From assembly GCF_003185895.1 (NCBI RefSeq), contig NZ_QHLY01000003.1, positions 62,001-126,000 of the forward strand: 64,000 nucleotides of DNA, written 5' to 3'. Source of the DNA: Cryobacterium arcticum (GTDB lineage Bacteria > Actinomycetota > Actinomycetes > Actinomycetales > Microbacteriaceae). This document shows positions 16,592-25,694 of this stretch, piece by piece. Positions within the stretch are counted from its first letter, which is position 1. Each line of letters starts with the position of its first letter. The notes below the pieces were generated by a model, which saw only the letters and a program-made list of their open reading frames with translations, made no database searches and was not told the origin of the DNA. Both the position numbers and the translations under genes were made by a program.

Positions 16592-17469
16592 CGGACTCTC
16601 CAGGCGTCACCCAGACCGTCGCCGACCAGCGACAGCGAGATGCCGGTGTAGATCACCGCGAGGCCGGGCAGCGCCGACAACCACCACTTGGTGGTGATGA
16701 ACGCCTGGCCGTCGTGGATCATCGTTCCCCAATCGGGTGTGGGCGCCTGCACGCCGAGGCCGAGGTAGCCCAGCGTGACCACGGCCACCATGATCAGGAT
16801 GATCTCGGTCATGAGCAGCACCACCGCCTGCGGCAGGATGTTGGGCAGCAGGTGTCGCAGGATCACCCGGCCGTGCGAGAGCCCGCCTCCGCGCGCGGCG
16901 GCCACCCAGCCGGAGCCGCGCAGGGCCTTCGTGGTGGCCCGCACCACCCGGGTGTAACCGACCCAGCCCACCAGGGCGAAGGCCACATAGATCCCGCCCT
17001 CACCGGTGCCCACCGCGAAGACGATGGAGATCACGATGACGTAGAACGGGAACGCGATCACGGTGTCGACGAGGCGCCCGATCAGGTAGTCCAGTGTTCC
17101 GCCGAAGTAGCCGGAGACCAGGCCGAGCAGCACCCCGACGACGAACGGCACGATCGCGGCCAGGAACGCGATCCGGAGGTCGGTACGGCCGGCGAACAGG
17201 ATACGTGAGAGCACATCGCGGCCCAGCTGGTCGGTGCCGAGCAGGTGCTCAGCCGACGGCGGCAGCAGGCCGCCCGTGAGGTTCTGCGCCGACGGGTCGA
17301 ACGGCGCCAGCCACGGCGCGAAAACGGCGCTCAGCAACAACAGCAGGGTCATGGCCAGGCCCACCACCAGTGTGGGTGAGCGGCGGGCGCGGGCGAGGAA
17401 GGTCTGCGGGCCGGTGCGGACGGCTGGCGGGGCCGGCACGGTGACCGGTGGCTCGCTGACGGCGCTCAT
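16588..17469 (-). CDS. Oligopeptide-type ABC transporter permease (DppC-like)
   Basis: 293 residues from ATG 17469, four bases inside the upstream permease gene. A cytoplasmic Pro-rich N-terminus precedes the first helix, then APFDPSAQNLTGGLLPPSAEHLLGTDQLGRDVLSRI, the diagnostic DppC segment (FGTDxxGRD type). The EAA loop reads ARGGGLSHGRVILRHLLPN. Five to six helices. It pairs with the DppB-like subunit. Confidence 0.91.
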   Translation of the reverse strand: MSAVSEPPVTVPAPPAVRTGPQTFLARARRSPTLVVGLAMTLLLLLSAVFAPWLAPFDPSAQNLTGGLLPPSAEHLLGTDQLGRDVLSRILFAGRTDLRIAFLAAIVPFVVGVLLGLVSGYFGGTLDYLIGRLVDTVIAFPFYVIVISIVFAVGTGEGGIYVAFALVGWVGYTRVVRATTKALRGSGWVAAARGGGLSHGRVILRHLLPNILPQAVVLLMTEIILIMVAVVTLGYLGLGVQAPTPDWGTMIHDGQAFITTKWWLSALPGLAVIYTGISLSLVGDGLGDAWRVR

Positions 17470-18416
17470 GAGCGGCGCATCCGCGGGTCGAGCCGGTAGA
17501 CGGCGGCGTCGAGCAGGAGGGAGATCACGACGACGCTCAACGCGCAGAACAGGGCGACGCCCTGCACCACCGGGAAGTCGCGGTTGGAGATGGCCGAGAA
17601 CAGCAGGCTGCCCAGACCGTTGATGCCGAACACCTGCTCGACCACGAGGGTTCCGCCAATCAGATAGGAGACGTTCACGCCCAAGAGCGTCAACGTGGGC
17701 AGGGCGGCGTTGCGCAGGATGTGCTCGAACAACACCCGCCGCTCTGGAATGCGGGCGGCCCGGAGGGTGGTGACGAAGTCGGCCGAGAACACCTCGAGCA
17801 GTTCTGAGCGGAGCGAGCGCACCAGCGGCGGGGTGAGGGCGAGCGACACCGACAGTGCCGGCAGCACGAGGCTGCGCAGCGGATCCCATGGCGTGGTGCC
17901 GATGCCGCCGACCGGGAACCATTTGAGAGTGACCGCGAACAGGATGATCAGGAGCAGGCCGACCCAGAAGGTCGGCATGCCCAGGCCCACGGTGGGGATG
18001 ATGCGCACCAGGTGATCGACGAGCTTGTCTTTCTGCCGGGCGGCGACGACGGCGAGGGGAACGGCGATCACGACGCTGAACAGAACGGCCAGGGCCACCA
18101 GTTGGAGGGTGACCGGGGCGCGCTGCAGGATCAGCTCCCGGGTGGAGACGTTGTAGACCAGCGAGGTGCCGGTGTCCCCGCGGGTGAAGACCGACACGGC
18201 GAAGTCACCGAGCTGGGCCAGCAGCGGCTGGTCGAGACCGAGCTGGCTGCGGAGGGCGGCTACCGACGCCGGTGTGGCCCGCTCGCCCAGGATCATGCGG
18301 GCGGGGTCACCGGGAACCAGGCGGAGCAGGAAGAAGACCGCGAGCACCACTCCGAGGACCACGGGAACGACCCTGAAGGCGGTTCGGCGCAGCCATCGGA
18401 GTGGTGCTGTTCTCAC
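17466..18416 (-). CDS. Oligopeptide-type ABC transporter permease (DppB-like)
   Basis: 316 residues, GTG start overlapping the binding-protein stop (GTGA). N-terminal signature VLAVFFLLRLVPGDPARMILG, six helices and the coupling loop TTLRAARIPERRVLFEHILRNAALP. The C-terminal region INGLGSLLFSAISNRDFPVVQG is typical of DppB. Forms the membrane channel with the DppC-like subunit. Confidence 0.91.
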   Translation of the reverse strand: MRTAPLRWLRRTAFRVVPVVLGVVLAVFFLLRLVPGDPARMILGERATPASVAALRSQLGLDQPLLAQLGDFAVSVFTRGDTGTSLVYNVSTRELILQRAPVTLQLVALAVLFSVVIAVPLAVVAARQKDKLVDHLVRIIPTVGLGMPTFWVGLLLIILFAVTLKWFPVGGIGTTPWDPLRSLVLPALSVSLALTPPLVRSLRSELLEVFSADFVTTLRAARIPERRVLFEHILRNAALPTLTLLGVNVSYLIGGTLVVEQVFGINGLGSLLFSAISNRDFPVVQGVALFCALSVVVISLLLDAAVYRLDPRMRRS

Positions 18417-19990
18417 TCGCTGATCCAGGCGTCCTGGAAACGGATGCTGCCGTTGGGCAGCACGGTCAGGTCGTGCACGGTGCTGCTGGTGGCCTTGAGC
18501 GTGCTCGGGTAGAAGAGCGGGATGTACGGCACGTCTTCGGCGAGGATCTTCTGGATCTCCAGGTAGATCGCGTCGCGGTCGGCGCCGTCCGCCGTGGTAC
18601 GGCCCTCGTCGAGCAGCGCGGTGACGTCGGGGTTCTCGTAGCTGGTCCAGTAGGACTTGCTGAAGCCGGCCGGGTCGGCCTGGAAGGAGACCAGGGCGTC
18701 GGGGTCGGGGTAGTCGGACTGGCCGCTGTTGAGCATCGCGTCGAAGTCGTAGGCGAAGAACCGGGCCCTGAAGGCGGCGATGTCGATCGATTCGATCTCG
18801 ATGGTGATGCCGATCTTCGAGAGCGATTCCTGGATGATCTGGGCTTCCTGGGCGCGCAGTGAGTTGCCGCTGGCGATCAGCAGGGTCGCGGTGAATCCGT
18901 CGGGGTAGGCCGACTTGGCCAGCTCGGCCTTGGCCGCATCCACGTCGAAGTCGAGCGCGTAACCCTCGTCGTTCGCGGAGGAGGCGATGGTGGGCGGAAT
19001 CAGTGAATTGGCGACCTCGGCGGTACCGAACGTCGTCGCCTGGGTGATGCCGTCACGGTCGAGGGACATCGCGATCGCGCGGCGCACATTGCGGTCACCG
19101 AAGTAGGTGTTCGTGGTGTTCATGAACATCTGCTCGATCTCCCACGAGCCCACGGTCTCCACTGTGATGTCGGCGCTGGACTTCAGGCTCTCCACGTCGG
19201 CGGAGTTGACCTCGTCGATCGCGTTGATCTGGCCGGCCTTGAGCTGCTGGGTGAGCTGGGTGTCGTCGGCGATCAGCTTGTAGACAAGGGTGTCGATGTA
19301 GGGCTGGCCCGATTCCCAGTAGTTCTCGTTCGCGGCGAACGTGAGGTCGCCGGCCGGGTCCCACTCGGAGACCACGAACGGCCCGGTACCGATGGGGTCG
19401 GCGAAGAAGTCGGTTTCGCTCTTGCCCTGGAAGTCGGCCGGGAAGATTCCGTTCTGGAAGCCGGACAATTCGGCTAGGAACGGGGTGTACGCCTCCGTCA
19501 GTGTGATGGTCACCCCAGCGTCGCCGTCGGCGACGATCGACCCGATCGGGGCGTCAAGCGGCAGCGGACCGCCCACGGCGAGGTGGCGTTCGAGCGAGAA
19601 CACGACATCCGCCGGCGTCAGCTCGGTGCCGTCGGAGAAGGTGACCCCGTCGCGCAGGGTGAACGCGTAGGTCAGGCCGTCCTCGCTGATGGTCCACTCC
19701 GAGGCCAGCCAGGGGATGATCTGGCCGTCGGCGTCGAAGGCGACCAGCGGTTCGAAGACCTTGTCGATGGCGAACGCGTTGTTGGCGGTGATCTCGTTGT
19801 TGAGGTCGAACGAGGTGACAGAGGCCACCCGGCCGAGGGTGATGGTGCCGCCGGCGGTGGGCTCGGCGTCGGCCGTGGTGCCGGTCGATGCCGTGCCGGT
19901 GGAGCAGGCCGAGAGCACAATCAGGCCGGCCACGGCGAGCGCGGCCACCGTGAGTGCCCGCCTGGGCCGAAGGGGTCGTGGATCAGTCAT
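18413..19990 (-). CDS. Oligopeptide-type extracellular solute-binding lipoprotein (family 5)
   Basis: 525 residues. Signal peptide with lipobox VLSACSTG (Cys about residue 29). The mature protein has the SBP_bac_5 pattern: TFSDGTELTPADVVFSLER, DPIGTGPFVVSEW, NENYW, NTTNTYFGDRNVRRAIAMSLDR and SGQSDYPDPDALVSF. It would bind a peptide, opine or other bulky solute outside the membrane. It is 18 bases downstream of the amidohydrolase gene. The ligand cannot be read from sequence; the neighbouring amidohydrolase suggests an amide- or lactam-containing compound. Confidence 0.9.
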   Translation of the reverse strand: MTDPRPLRPRRALTVAALAVAGLIVLSACSTGTASTGTTADAEPTAGGTITLGRVASVTSFDLNNEITANNAFAIDKVFEPLVAFDADGQIIPWLASEWTISEDGLTYAFTLRDGVTFSDGTELTPADVVFSLERHLAVGGPLPLDAPIGSIVADGDAGVTITLTEAYTPFLAELSGFQNGIFPADFQGKSETDFFADPIGTGPFVVSEWDPAGDLTFAANENYWESGQPYIDTLVYKLIADDTQLTQQLKAGQINAIDEVNSADVESLKSSADITVETVGSWEIEQMFMNTTNTYFGDRNVRRAIAMSLDRDGITQATTFGTAEVANSLIPPTIASSANDEGYALDFDVDAAKAELAKSAYPDGFTATLLIASGNSLRAQEAQIIQESLSKIGITIEIESIDIAAFRARFFAYDFDAMLNSGQSDYPDPDALVSFQADPAGFSKSYWTSYENPDVTALLDEGRTTADGADRDAIYLEIQKILAEDVPYIPLFYPSTLKATSSTVHDLTVLPNGSIRFQDAWISE

Positions 19991-20008
19991 TGCTGTGATG
20001 CTCCTGTT

Positions 20009-21178
20009 CTACTGCTGCTGTGGGGTGCGGTGCGGGGAGGTGCCGGGTTCCAGGGGCACGAGCGTGCCGCCCATCATCACCGCGGCAACGCTGCCCGGGC
20101 TCTCGAAGGTGGCGGGGTCGGTGGGGTCGCTCGAGAGCAGCACGGCGTCGGCGAGGTAGTCGTCGGCGATCACTCCGCCATCCCGGATGCCGAGCAGCGC
20201 GGCCCCGGTGCGCGTCGCGGCGGTCAACGCTTCGGCGCTGCTCAGGCCGGCGCGCATCAGTGCGCCGATCTCGGTGAGGTTGGTGCCGTGCTGCAGGGTG
20301 GTGGCGAAGTCGGAGCCGAGCGCGATGGCCAGGCCGTGCTCGTGCGCGGTGGCCACGGCGAGCCGGTGCGCGATGATGACCTCGTCGATCCTCACCAGCG
20401 GCACCCCGGGAACGGTGCCGTCGAGGATCAGGCCCCGCACGAAGTGGTAGATACTCAGCGTCGGCACGAAGGTGAGCTGCGCGGCCGCGGCCTGCGCGGC
20501 CTGGGCGGGGGTGAGGAAGATGCCGTGCTCGATGCTGGCCACGCCCGCGTCGATGGCTGCGCTGACGGCCCGGCCGCCCCAGGCGTGAACGAGCACCCGG
20601 GCGCCTCGGGCGGCGGCCAGGTCCACCGCGATGCGGAACTCCCGGTCGCTGAAGTGGGAGCCGAGTTCGGCGCCGGCCGGGCTGCCGATGCTCTCGGTGG
20701 CGATGAGCTTGATCCATTGGGCACCACGGTCCAGGGCGCTCTCCACGGCCGCACGCACGCGGTCCTCGTTGCCCGCGGTCTCGGGGCCGAGCATGTCGAC
20801 CGAGATCTGCAGGCGGGGGCCGAGCAGGCTGCCGGCTTCGACGTCGGCCTGCAGGGCACGGTCCGCCCCGCCGGCATCCCGAGCACCGACAACGCCGCCG
20901 CGCACGGTGTCGCCCAGTGCGCGAGCGGTGAGCGCCCGCCGCTCGGCCGGCGAGCGCCGGTCGCGGTCGGCCCGGTGGAAATCGTTCCAGGAGAGGTGGG
21001 TGTGGCAGTCGTAGACGCCGGGGATCAGCCACAGGCCGCTGCCATCCAGGTCGACGCCGCCGGTCGACGTGCGTGAGAACCGGCCGGTGGAAACGTTGAC
21101 CCGGTCTACCGGCGCGAACCCGCCGCCGGCATCCATCACCAGCGCCCCTCGAATGGAGGCGACTGAAGTCCGCGTCAT
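20009..21178 (-). CDS. Amidohydrolase-superfamily enzyme (prolidase/imidazolonepropionase-like)
   Basis: 389 residues from ATG 21178, chosen because AAAGGA lies at proper spacing; TTG 21199 would add seven residues. The metal-dependent TIM-barrel motifs are in order: PGVYDCHTHLSW (His59, His61), KLIATE (probable bridging Lys), LVHAWGG, SIEHGIFL and GSDFATTLQHGTN (Asp ligand). No signal peptide, so it acts on the imported substrate in the cytoplasm. It heads the minus-strand operon of amidohydrolase and importer. Confidence 0.85.
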   Translation of the reverse strand: MTRTSVASIRGALVMDAGGGFAPVDRVNVSTGRFSRTSTGGVDLDGSGLWLIPGVYDCHTHLSWNDFHRADRDRRSPAERRALTARALGDTVRGGVVGARDAGGADRALQADVEAGSLLGPRLQISVDMLGPETAGNEDRVRAAVESALDRGAQWIKLIATESIGSPAGAELGSHFSDREFRIAVDLAAARGARVLVHAWGGRAVSAAIDAGVASIEHGIFLTPAQAAQAAAAQLTFVPTLSIYHFVRGLILDGTVPGVPLVRIDEVIIAHRLAVATAHEHGLAIALGSDFATTLQHGTNLTEIGALMRAGLSSAEALTAATRTGAALLGIRDGGVIADDYLADAVLLSSDPTDPATFESPGSVAAVMMGGTLVPLEPGTSPHRTPQQQ

Positions 21179-21223
21179 TTCACTGGTCCTTTTGCGCAAA
21201 GCCGAACACCGGCAAGGAATCAG

Positions 21224-21238
21224 CTAACCACTGGTTAG
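21224..21238. promoter_or_regulatory. Candidate operator of the amidohydrolase/peptide-importer operon
   Basis: CTAACCA-C-TGGTTAG is a perfect 7-bp inverted repeat 46 bases upstream of the amidohydrolase start. The symmetry is typical of TetR- or GntR-family sites. No regulator gene for it is evident nearby. Confidence 0.5.
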
Positions 21239-21302
21239 GTTTCGCGCGCATTTCCATGACGAAGTGCGTCGTGCAGGGTCAGTATCCACGCTACTGTGCG
21301 GC

Positions 21303-21364
21303 GCGCGGGTGCCGCGCCGCTTCGCGGGTGGCGCGCCACCAGCCAATCGGCGCGGCACCCGCGC
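21303..21364. repeat. Long nested GC-rich hairpin after the GH3 gene
   Basis: A perfect 17-bp inverted repeat, GCGCGGGTGCCGCGCCG (21303-21319) with its complement at 21348-21364, encloses a second perfect palindrome GGTGGCGCGCCACC (21327-21340). It lies 29 bases beyond the GH3 stop. Probable transcription-stopping or mRNA-protecting structure; there is no T run. Confidence 0.7.
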
Positions 21365-21392
21365 AGCTCAGATCAGGTCAGGCCAGGTCGGC

Positions 21393-23735
21393 TCAGGCGC
21401 TCACGGCCTCCGCACCCCACACTGGGGCGTCCTCGGCGATCCGCTCCACCTCGCTCTGCACGAGTCGACCGTCGGCGAGCGTGACAACATGCACGGGGCC
21501 CGTGATGGTGGTCTGGGCCGTGGCTTCCTTCGTCGCGCAGTCCGGGCCGACCCACAGCTCCACGTCACCGGGCTCGACGATGCGCTCGAAATGCAGGCCG
21601 GTGAACGCCAGCCGGGCGGTGGGAACAGCGAAGGTCACCAGGGCCTCCTCCCCTGCCGCCAGGCTCACACGCTGGTAGCCGAGCAACTGGGCGACCGGGC
21701 GAGTGACGCTCGCGTGAATGTCGCGGGCGTAGAGCTGCACCAGGTCGGTTCCGTCCCGGTCGCCGGTGTTGCGGATGCGCACGCTCGCCGAGAAGGTTCC
21801 CCCCGCCGCAACCGTGGTGTCGGCCTGCAACGCCGTGCGCTCGAAGCTCGTATAAGCCAGGCCGTGCCCGAACGGGAGCACCGGGGTGCTGTCGACGCTG
21901 GTGACGTCGGACGGACCGCCCAGGATCGGGTGCAGGTAGGAGTACGGCTGCGCTCCGGCCGAGCGCGGCAGCGAGACCGGCAGGTGCCCGGAGGGTGAGA
22001 CCGTGCCGGAGAGCACCGCCGCGATGGCGCCGCCGCCGGCCTCCCCGGGGAAGAACGCCTGCACAACGGCCGCCGGGGCGAGGGGACCTTCTACCGCCCA
22101 GGCCACGGCGTAGGGCCGGCCCGTCATCAGCACCATCACCACGGGGGTGCCGGTGGCCACGACGGCCTCGACGAGGTCGCGCTGCAGGCCGGGCAGTTCC
22201 AGGCTCTCCACGTCGTTGCCCTCGCCGACCGTGCCACGGCCGAACAGTCCGGCCCGGTCGCCCACCACAACCACGGCCACCTCGGCGGCACGAGCCGCCT
22301 CGACCGCAGCGGCCAGTCCGGCCCGGTCGGAGCCCTCGACAGTGCATCCCTGCGCGTAGGTGATCTCGGTGCCGGGCAGCTCGTCGCGCAGGGCCTCGAG
22401 CACGGTGGGCAGTTCCAGCCCCACCGGCACGGTGGGGTGGTGGGCGAGCACATGGTTCACGAACGAGTAGCAGCCCATCAGCGCTTCGGTGGAGTCGGCG
22501 TTCGGGCCGAGCACGGCGATCCGGCGCGGCGCCGCGCCCTCGGCGGGACGCAACGGCAGCACCCCGTCGTTGGTCAACAACACCAGCGATTCCTCGGCGA
22601 GCGCCCGGGCGACCCGGCGGTGCTCCGGCGAGTCGAGGTCGATCTCGGTCGGCGGGGTGTCGAAGGTCTCGTCGAGCAACCCGAGGTCTTCCTTCTGGCT
22701 GAGCACCCGCAGCACCGCTCGGTCGACGAGGGTCTCGTCGGTGCGTCCGGCCCGGATCCGTTCGATCAGGGGCGCGAGGAAGGCGTCGCCACTGGGCAGT
22801 TCGACGTCGATGCCGGCGGCGAGGGCGATCTCGGCGGCCTCGCCGCGGTCGGCGGCGACGGCATGCATGAGGTGCAGGAACGCCACCGAGAAGTAGTCGG
22901 AGACGACGACGCCGTCGAAGCCCCAGCGATCGCGGAGGATCTCAGTGAGGTACTCCGGGGTGGCGCCGACGGGGGCGCCGTCGATCTCGGCGTACGAGTT
23001 CATCACCGAGCGCACCCGGCCGTCGAGCACCGCCATCTCGAACGGCGGCAGGAACACGTCGTTGAGCTCCCGCCGGCCGGCGTGCACCGGCGCGTGGTTG
23101 CGGCCGGCCTGTGAGGCCGAATAGCCCACGAAGTGCTTGAGGGTGGCGTGCACACCGGTGGACTGCAGGCCGGTGACGTAGGCGGTGCCGATCGTGCCCA
23201 CCACATACGGATCCTCGGCGATGCACTCGTCGACCCGCCCCCAGCGCGGGTCACGGATGACGTCGAGCACCGGGGCGAGGCCCTGATGGATGCCGAGCTG
23301 CCGCATCGACTGACCGATCAGGCTGCCCATCTCCTCGACCAGGCCGGGGTCGAATGCTGCGCCCCAGGCCAGCGGGGTGGGGAAGGTCGCCGCTTTCCAG
23401 GCAGCGAGCCCGGTCAGGCATTCCTCGTGCACGATGGCGGGGATGCCCAGCCGGGTCTCCGCCTTCAGCCGGCGCTGTTCGGTCCACAGCCACTCGGCAC
23501 GCTCGACCGGGTCGACCGGCCGGGTGCCGTACACCCGGGTGAGATGCCCGAGCCCGTGCGTCGTGGCCTCGTCGTACCGGGCGGACGAGCCCATCTCCCC
23601 GGCGAGCGGGGCGACGACCTCACCACCCTGGTCGACCCAGTAGCCCACAAGCTGGGCGATCTTCTCCTCCAGGGTCATCTGGGCGTGCAGGGCGCGCACA
23701 CGGTCGGACACCGGTGGCAGTTCGGGGTTGGTCAC
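21393..23735 (-). CDS. Family 3 glycoside hydrolase (beta-glucosidase/xylosidase type)
   Basis: 780 residues, GTG start. GH3 N-terminal barrel: GIPAIVHEECLTGLAAW, GLAPVLDVIRDPRWGR, ATLKHFVGYSASQAGRNHAP and GFDGVVVSDYFSV with nucleophile Asp280. The C-terminal alpha/beta domain and a fibronectin-III-like domain (TVAAGGTFSASVRIRNTGDRDGTDLVQLYARD) complete the long GH3 form. No signal peptide, so it hydrolyses imported beta-glycosides inside the cell. It lies 59 bases downstream of the sugar-permease gene and belongs to that operon. Confidence 0.92.
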   Translation of the reverse strand: MTNPELPPVSDRVRALHAQMTLEEKIAQLVGYWVDQGGEVVAPLAGEMGSSARYDEATTHGLGHLTRVYGTRPVDPVERAEWLWTEQRRLKAETRLGIPAIVHEECLTGLAAWKAATFPTPLAWGAAFDPGLVEEMGSLIGQSMRQLGIHQGLAPVLDVIRDPRWGRVDECIAEDPYVVGTIGTAYVTGLQSTGVHATLKHFVGYSASQAGRNHAPVHAGRRELNDVFLPPFEMAVLDGRVRSVMNSYAEIDGAPVGATPEYLTEILRDRWGFDGVVVSDYFSVAFLHLMHAVAADRGEAAEIALAAGIDVELPSGDAFLAPLIERIRAGRTDETLVDRAVLRVLSQKEDLGLLDETFDTPPTEIDLDSPEHRRVARALAEESLVLLTNDGVLPLRPAEGAAPRRIAVLGPNADSTEALMGCYSFVNHVLAHHPTVPVGLELPTVLEALRDELPGTEITYAQGCTVEGSDRAGLAAAVEAARAAEVAVVVVGDRAGLFGRGTVGEGNDVESLELPGLQRDLVEAVVATGTPVVMVLMTGRPYAVAWAVEGPLAPAAVVQAFFPGEAGGGAIAAVLSGTVSPSGHLPVSLPRSAGAQPYSYLHPILGGPSDVTSVDSTPVLPFGHGLAYTSFERTALQADTTVAAGGTFSASVRIRNTGDRDGTDLVQLYARDIHASVTRPVAQLLGYQRVSLAAGEEALVTFAVPTARLAFTGLHFERIVEPGDVELWVGPDCATKEATAQTTITGPVHVVTLADGRLVQSEVERIAEDAPVWGAEAVSA

Positions 23736-23794
23736 AACGTTCTCTTTCTACTTCTTCTTAGGTCTCGAATCTTGGGCGGAGCCGTGCGGCTCGG

Positions 23795-24679
23795 TCAGCC
23801 CTTGACCGCTCCGGTCAGTCCGCCGACGATGCGGCGTTCGAACAGGGCGAAGAACACCAGCGCCGGAATCATCGACAGCGAGGTGAAGGCCAGCACTTTC
23901 GCCGTGTCCACCGAGTACTGCGACGCGAACGATTGCACGCCGAGCGGCAGTGTGAACACCGCGTCGTTGTTCAGGATGAACAGGGGCAGCAGGTAGCTGT
24001 TCCAGCTGGCGATGAACGCCAGGATGCCCACGGTGATGACGCCGGGCATGGCCAGGGGCACGATCATCCGCCAGAAGAAACCGAGCCGGCTGCAGCCGTC
24101 GATGAATGCGGCCTCCTGGATCTCATCCGGAATGGCCTTCAGGAATGGCACCAGGATGATGATCGTGGTGGGCAGGGCGAACGCGATCTGCGGCAGGATG
24201 ACGCCGCCGAGCGAATTCATCAGGCCCAGGTTCTTCACCACCAGGTAGAGCGGGGTGATGGCCACCGTCATCGGGAACATCAGCCCGGCGGCGAACATGG
24301 CGTAGAGGATTCCCCGGCCGCGGAATGTGTACCGGGCCAGCACGTAGCTGGCCATCAGCCCGAGCAGCACCACCCCGAGCGTGGTGGCGAGCCCGGCGAT
24401 CAGGGAGTTGCCCACCAGCCGCCAGAAGGTGCCGCCGGTGAGCACATCGAGATAGTTGCCGATGTTCCACACGCTCGGCAGGCCGGACGGGTCGGTGGTG
24501 ATCTGGGCGTTGGTGCGGAAGCCGCCGATGATGATGAACAGCACCGGAGCCAGCATCAGGCCGATCACCAGAACGGCGACCACGTAGGCCACGGGAGTGC
24601 CCCAGCGCCGACTCGTCTTGATCGGGGCCGGCGGTTTGGCCGGCGGCAGCGCCACAGCGGGCGTCGTGAGCGCGGTCAT
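23795..24679 (-). CDS. Sugar ABC transporter permease (MalG/AraQ type)
   Basis: 294 residues with six helices after a cytoplasmic Pro-rich start. The coupling loop reads EAAFIDGCSRLGFFWRMIVPLAMP, the canonical EAA motif of CUT1 permeases, and the protein ends FERRIVGGLTGAVKG as most MalG homologues do. Its ATG is shared with the previous stop (TAATG). Confidence 0.93.
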   Translation of the reverse strand: MTALTTPAVALPPAKPPAPIKTSRRWGTPVAYVVAVLVIGLMLAPVLFIIIGGFRTNAQITTDPSGLPSVWNIGNYLDVLTGGTFWRLVGNSLIAGLATTLGVVLLGLMASYVLARYTFRGRGILYAMFAAGLMFPMTVAITPLYLVVKNLGLMNSLGGVILPQIAFALPTTIIILVPFLKAIPDEIQEAAFIDGCSRLGFFWRMIVPLAMPGVITVGILAFIASWNSYLLPLFILNNDAVFTLPLGVQSFASQYSVDTAKVLAFTSLSMIPALVFFALFERRIVGGLTGAVKG

Positions 24680-25686
24680 TATTTCGTCCCCTTGTCAGTG
24701 ATGGCACCCTCGGTGTCCCGGCTCAGCACGAAGCGTTGATAGATCAGCGCGACGATGAGTGAGATCAGGAAGAGCACCACGGCCACGGCGTTTCCGTAGC
24801 CGTAGTTGCCGGCGTTCCGGCCGTTGGCGACCAGGTAGGTCGCCATCGTCGAGGTGCCTGCCGTCGAGGAGATGTACTGACCCCAGATGATGTAGACGAG
24901 GTCGAACAGCTGCAGGGCGCCGATGATGGAGAGGAACGCCCAGATCCGCAGGGTGGGCGCCAGCAACGGCAGCGTGATGTGCCGTTGGATCTGCCAGAAC
25001 GACGCACCGTCGATGGCCGCGGCCTCCGGCAGCTCCTCCGGGATACCCTGCAGGCCGGCGAGGAAGAGGATCACCGCGAACCCGACGTACTTCCAGGTGA
25101 TGATCACCATCAGGGTCCAGATGGCGATGTCGGGGTTCGACAGCCAATCCTGGCTGAACGAGCCCAGCCCGACCTTTTCCAGCAGCCCGTTGACGGCACC
25201 GTTGGACTGCAGCATCAGGCTCCAGCCGGTGCCGACGACCACTTCGGAGATGACGTACGGCACGAAGATGAGCACCCGGATGAGGGACTGGCCACGGAGT
25301 TTCCGGTTGAGGAGCAGGGCGAGCAGGATCGCCACCGGCCCCTGCAGCACCAGGGACAGCACCACGATGATGCCGTTGTGGGTCAGGGCCTCCTGGAAGG
25401 TGGGGTCCTGGAGGATCGTGATGTAGTTGCGGAAACCGACGAAGTCGGTGGGCGGGCCGTAGCCCTGCCAGCTGAAGAAGCCGTAGTAGGCCGCCATCAC
25501 AACGGGGAAGATCACAAAGCCGAGGAAGACGATCAGGGCGGGACCGACGAGGACCGCGATCTCGACCCTGGCCCCGACCGAAGTGCGGCGGCGCCGCACG
25601 GGCGGGGCCACGGGCAGGATGCCCGTGTCCCCGCCGTTCGCGAGATCCACCTCTAATCGCGTCGAAGTACTCTCGCGAACTGACAT
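24679..25686 (-). CDS. Sugar ABC transporter permease (MalF/MsmF type)
   Basis: 335 residues, six predicted helices. EAA motif EAAAIDGASFWQIQRHITLPLLAP and the preceding FLAGLQGIPEELPEAA are CUT1 signatures. The first helix region VLVGPALIVFLGFVIFPVVMAAYYGFFSW is also typical. It pairs with the MalG-type permease and uses a shared, separately encoded ATPase (MsmK-like), as no ATPase gene lies in this operon. Confidence 0.93.
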   Translation of the reverse strand: MSVRESTSTRLEVDLANGGDTGILPVAPPVRRRRTSVGARVEIAVLVGPALIVFLGFVIFPVVMAAYYGFFSWQGYGPPTDFVGFRNYITILQDPTFQEALTHNGIIVVLSLVLQGPVAILLALLLNRKLRGQSLIRVLIFVPYVISEVVVGTGWSLMLQSNGAVNGLLEKVGLGSFSQDWLSNPDIAIWTLMVIITWKYVGFAVILFLAGLQGIPEELPEAAAIDGASFWQIQRHITLPLLAPTLRIWAFLSIIGALQLFDLVYIIWGQYISSTAGTSTMATYLVANGRNAGNYGYGNAVAVVLFLISLIVALIYQRFVLSRDTEGAITDKGTK

Positions 25687-25694
25687 GAGCGTGC

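Noticed and set aside
15063-16610. Single long frame spanning both peptide-transporter ATPase genes
   Set aside because: Only its C-terminal half is the DppF-like protein; the first half is an out-of-frame reading of the DppD-like gene.
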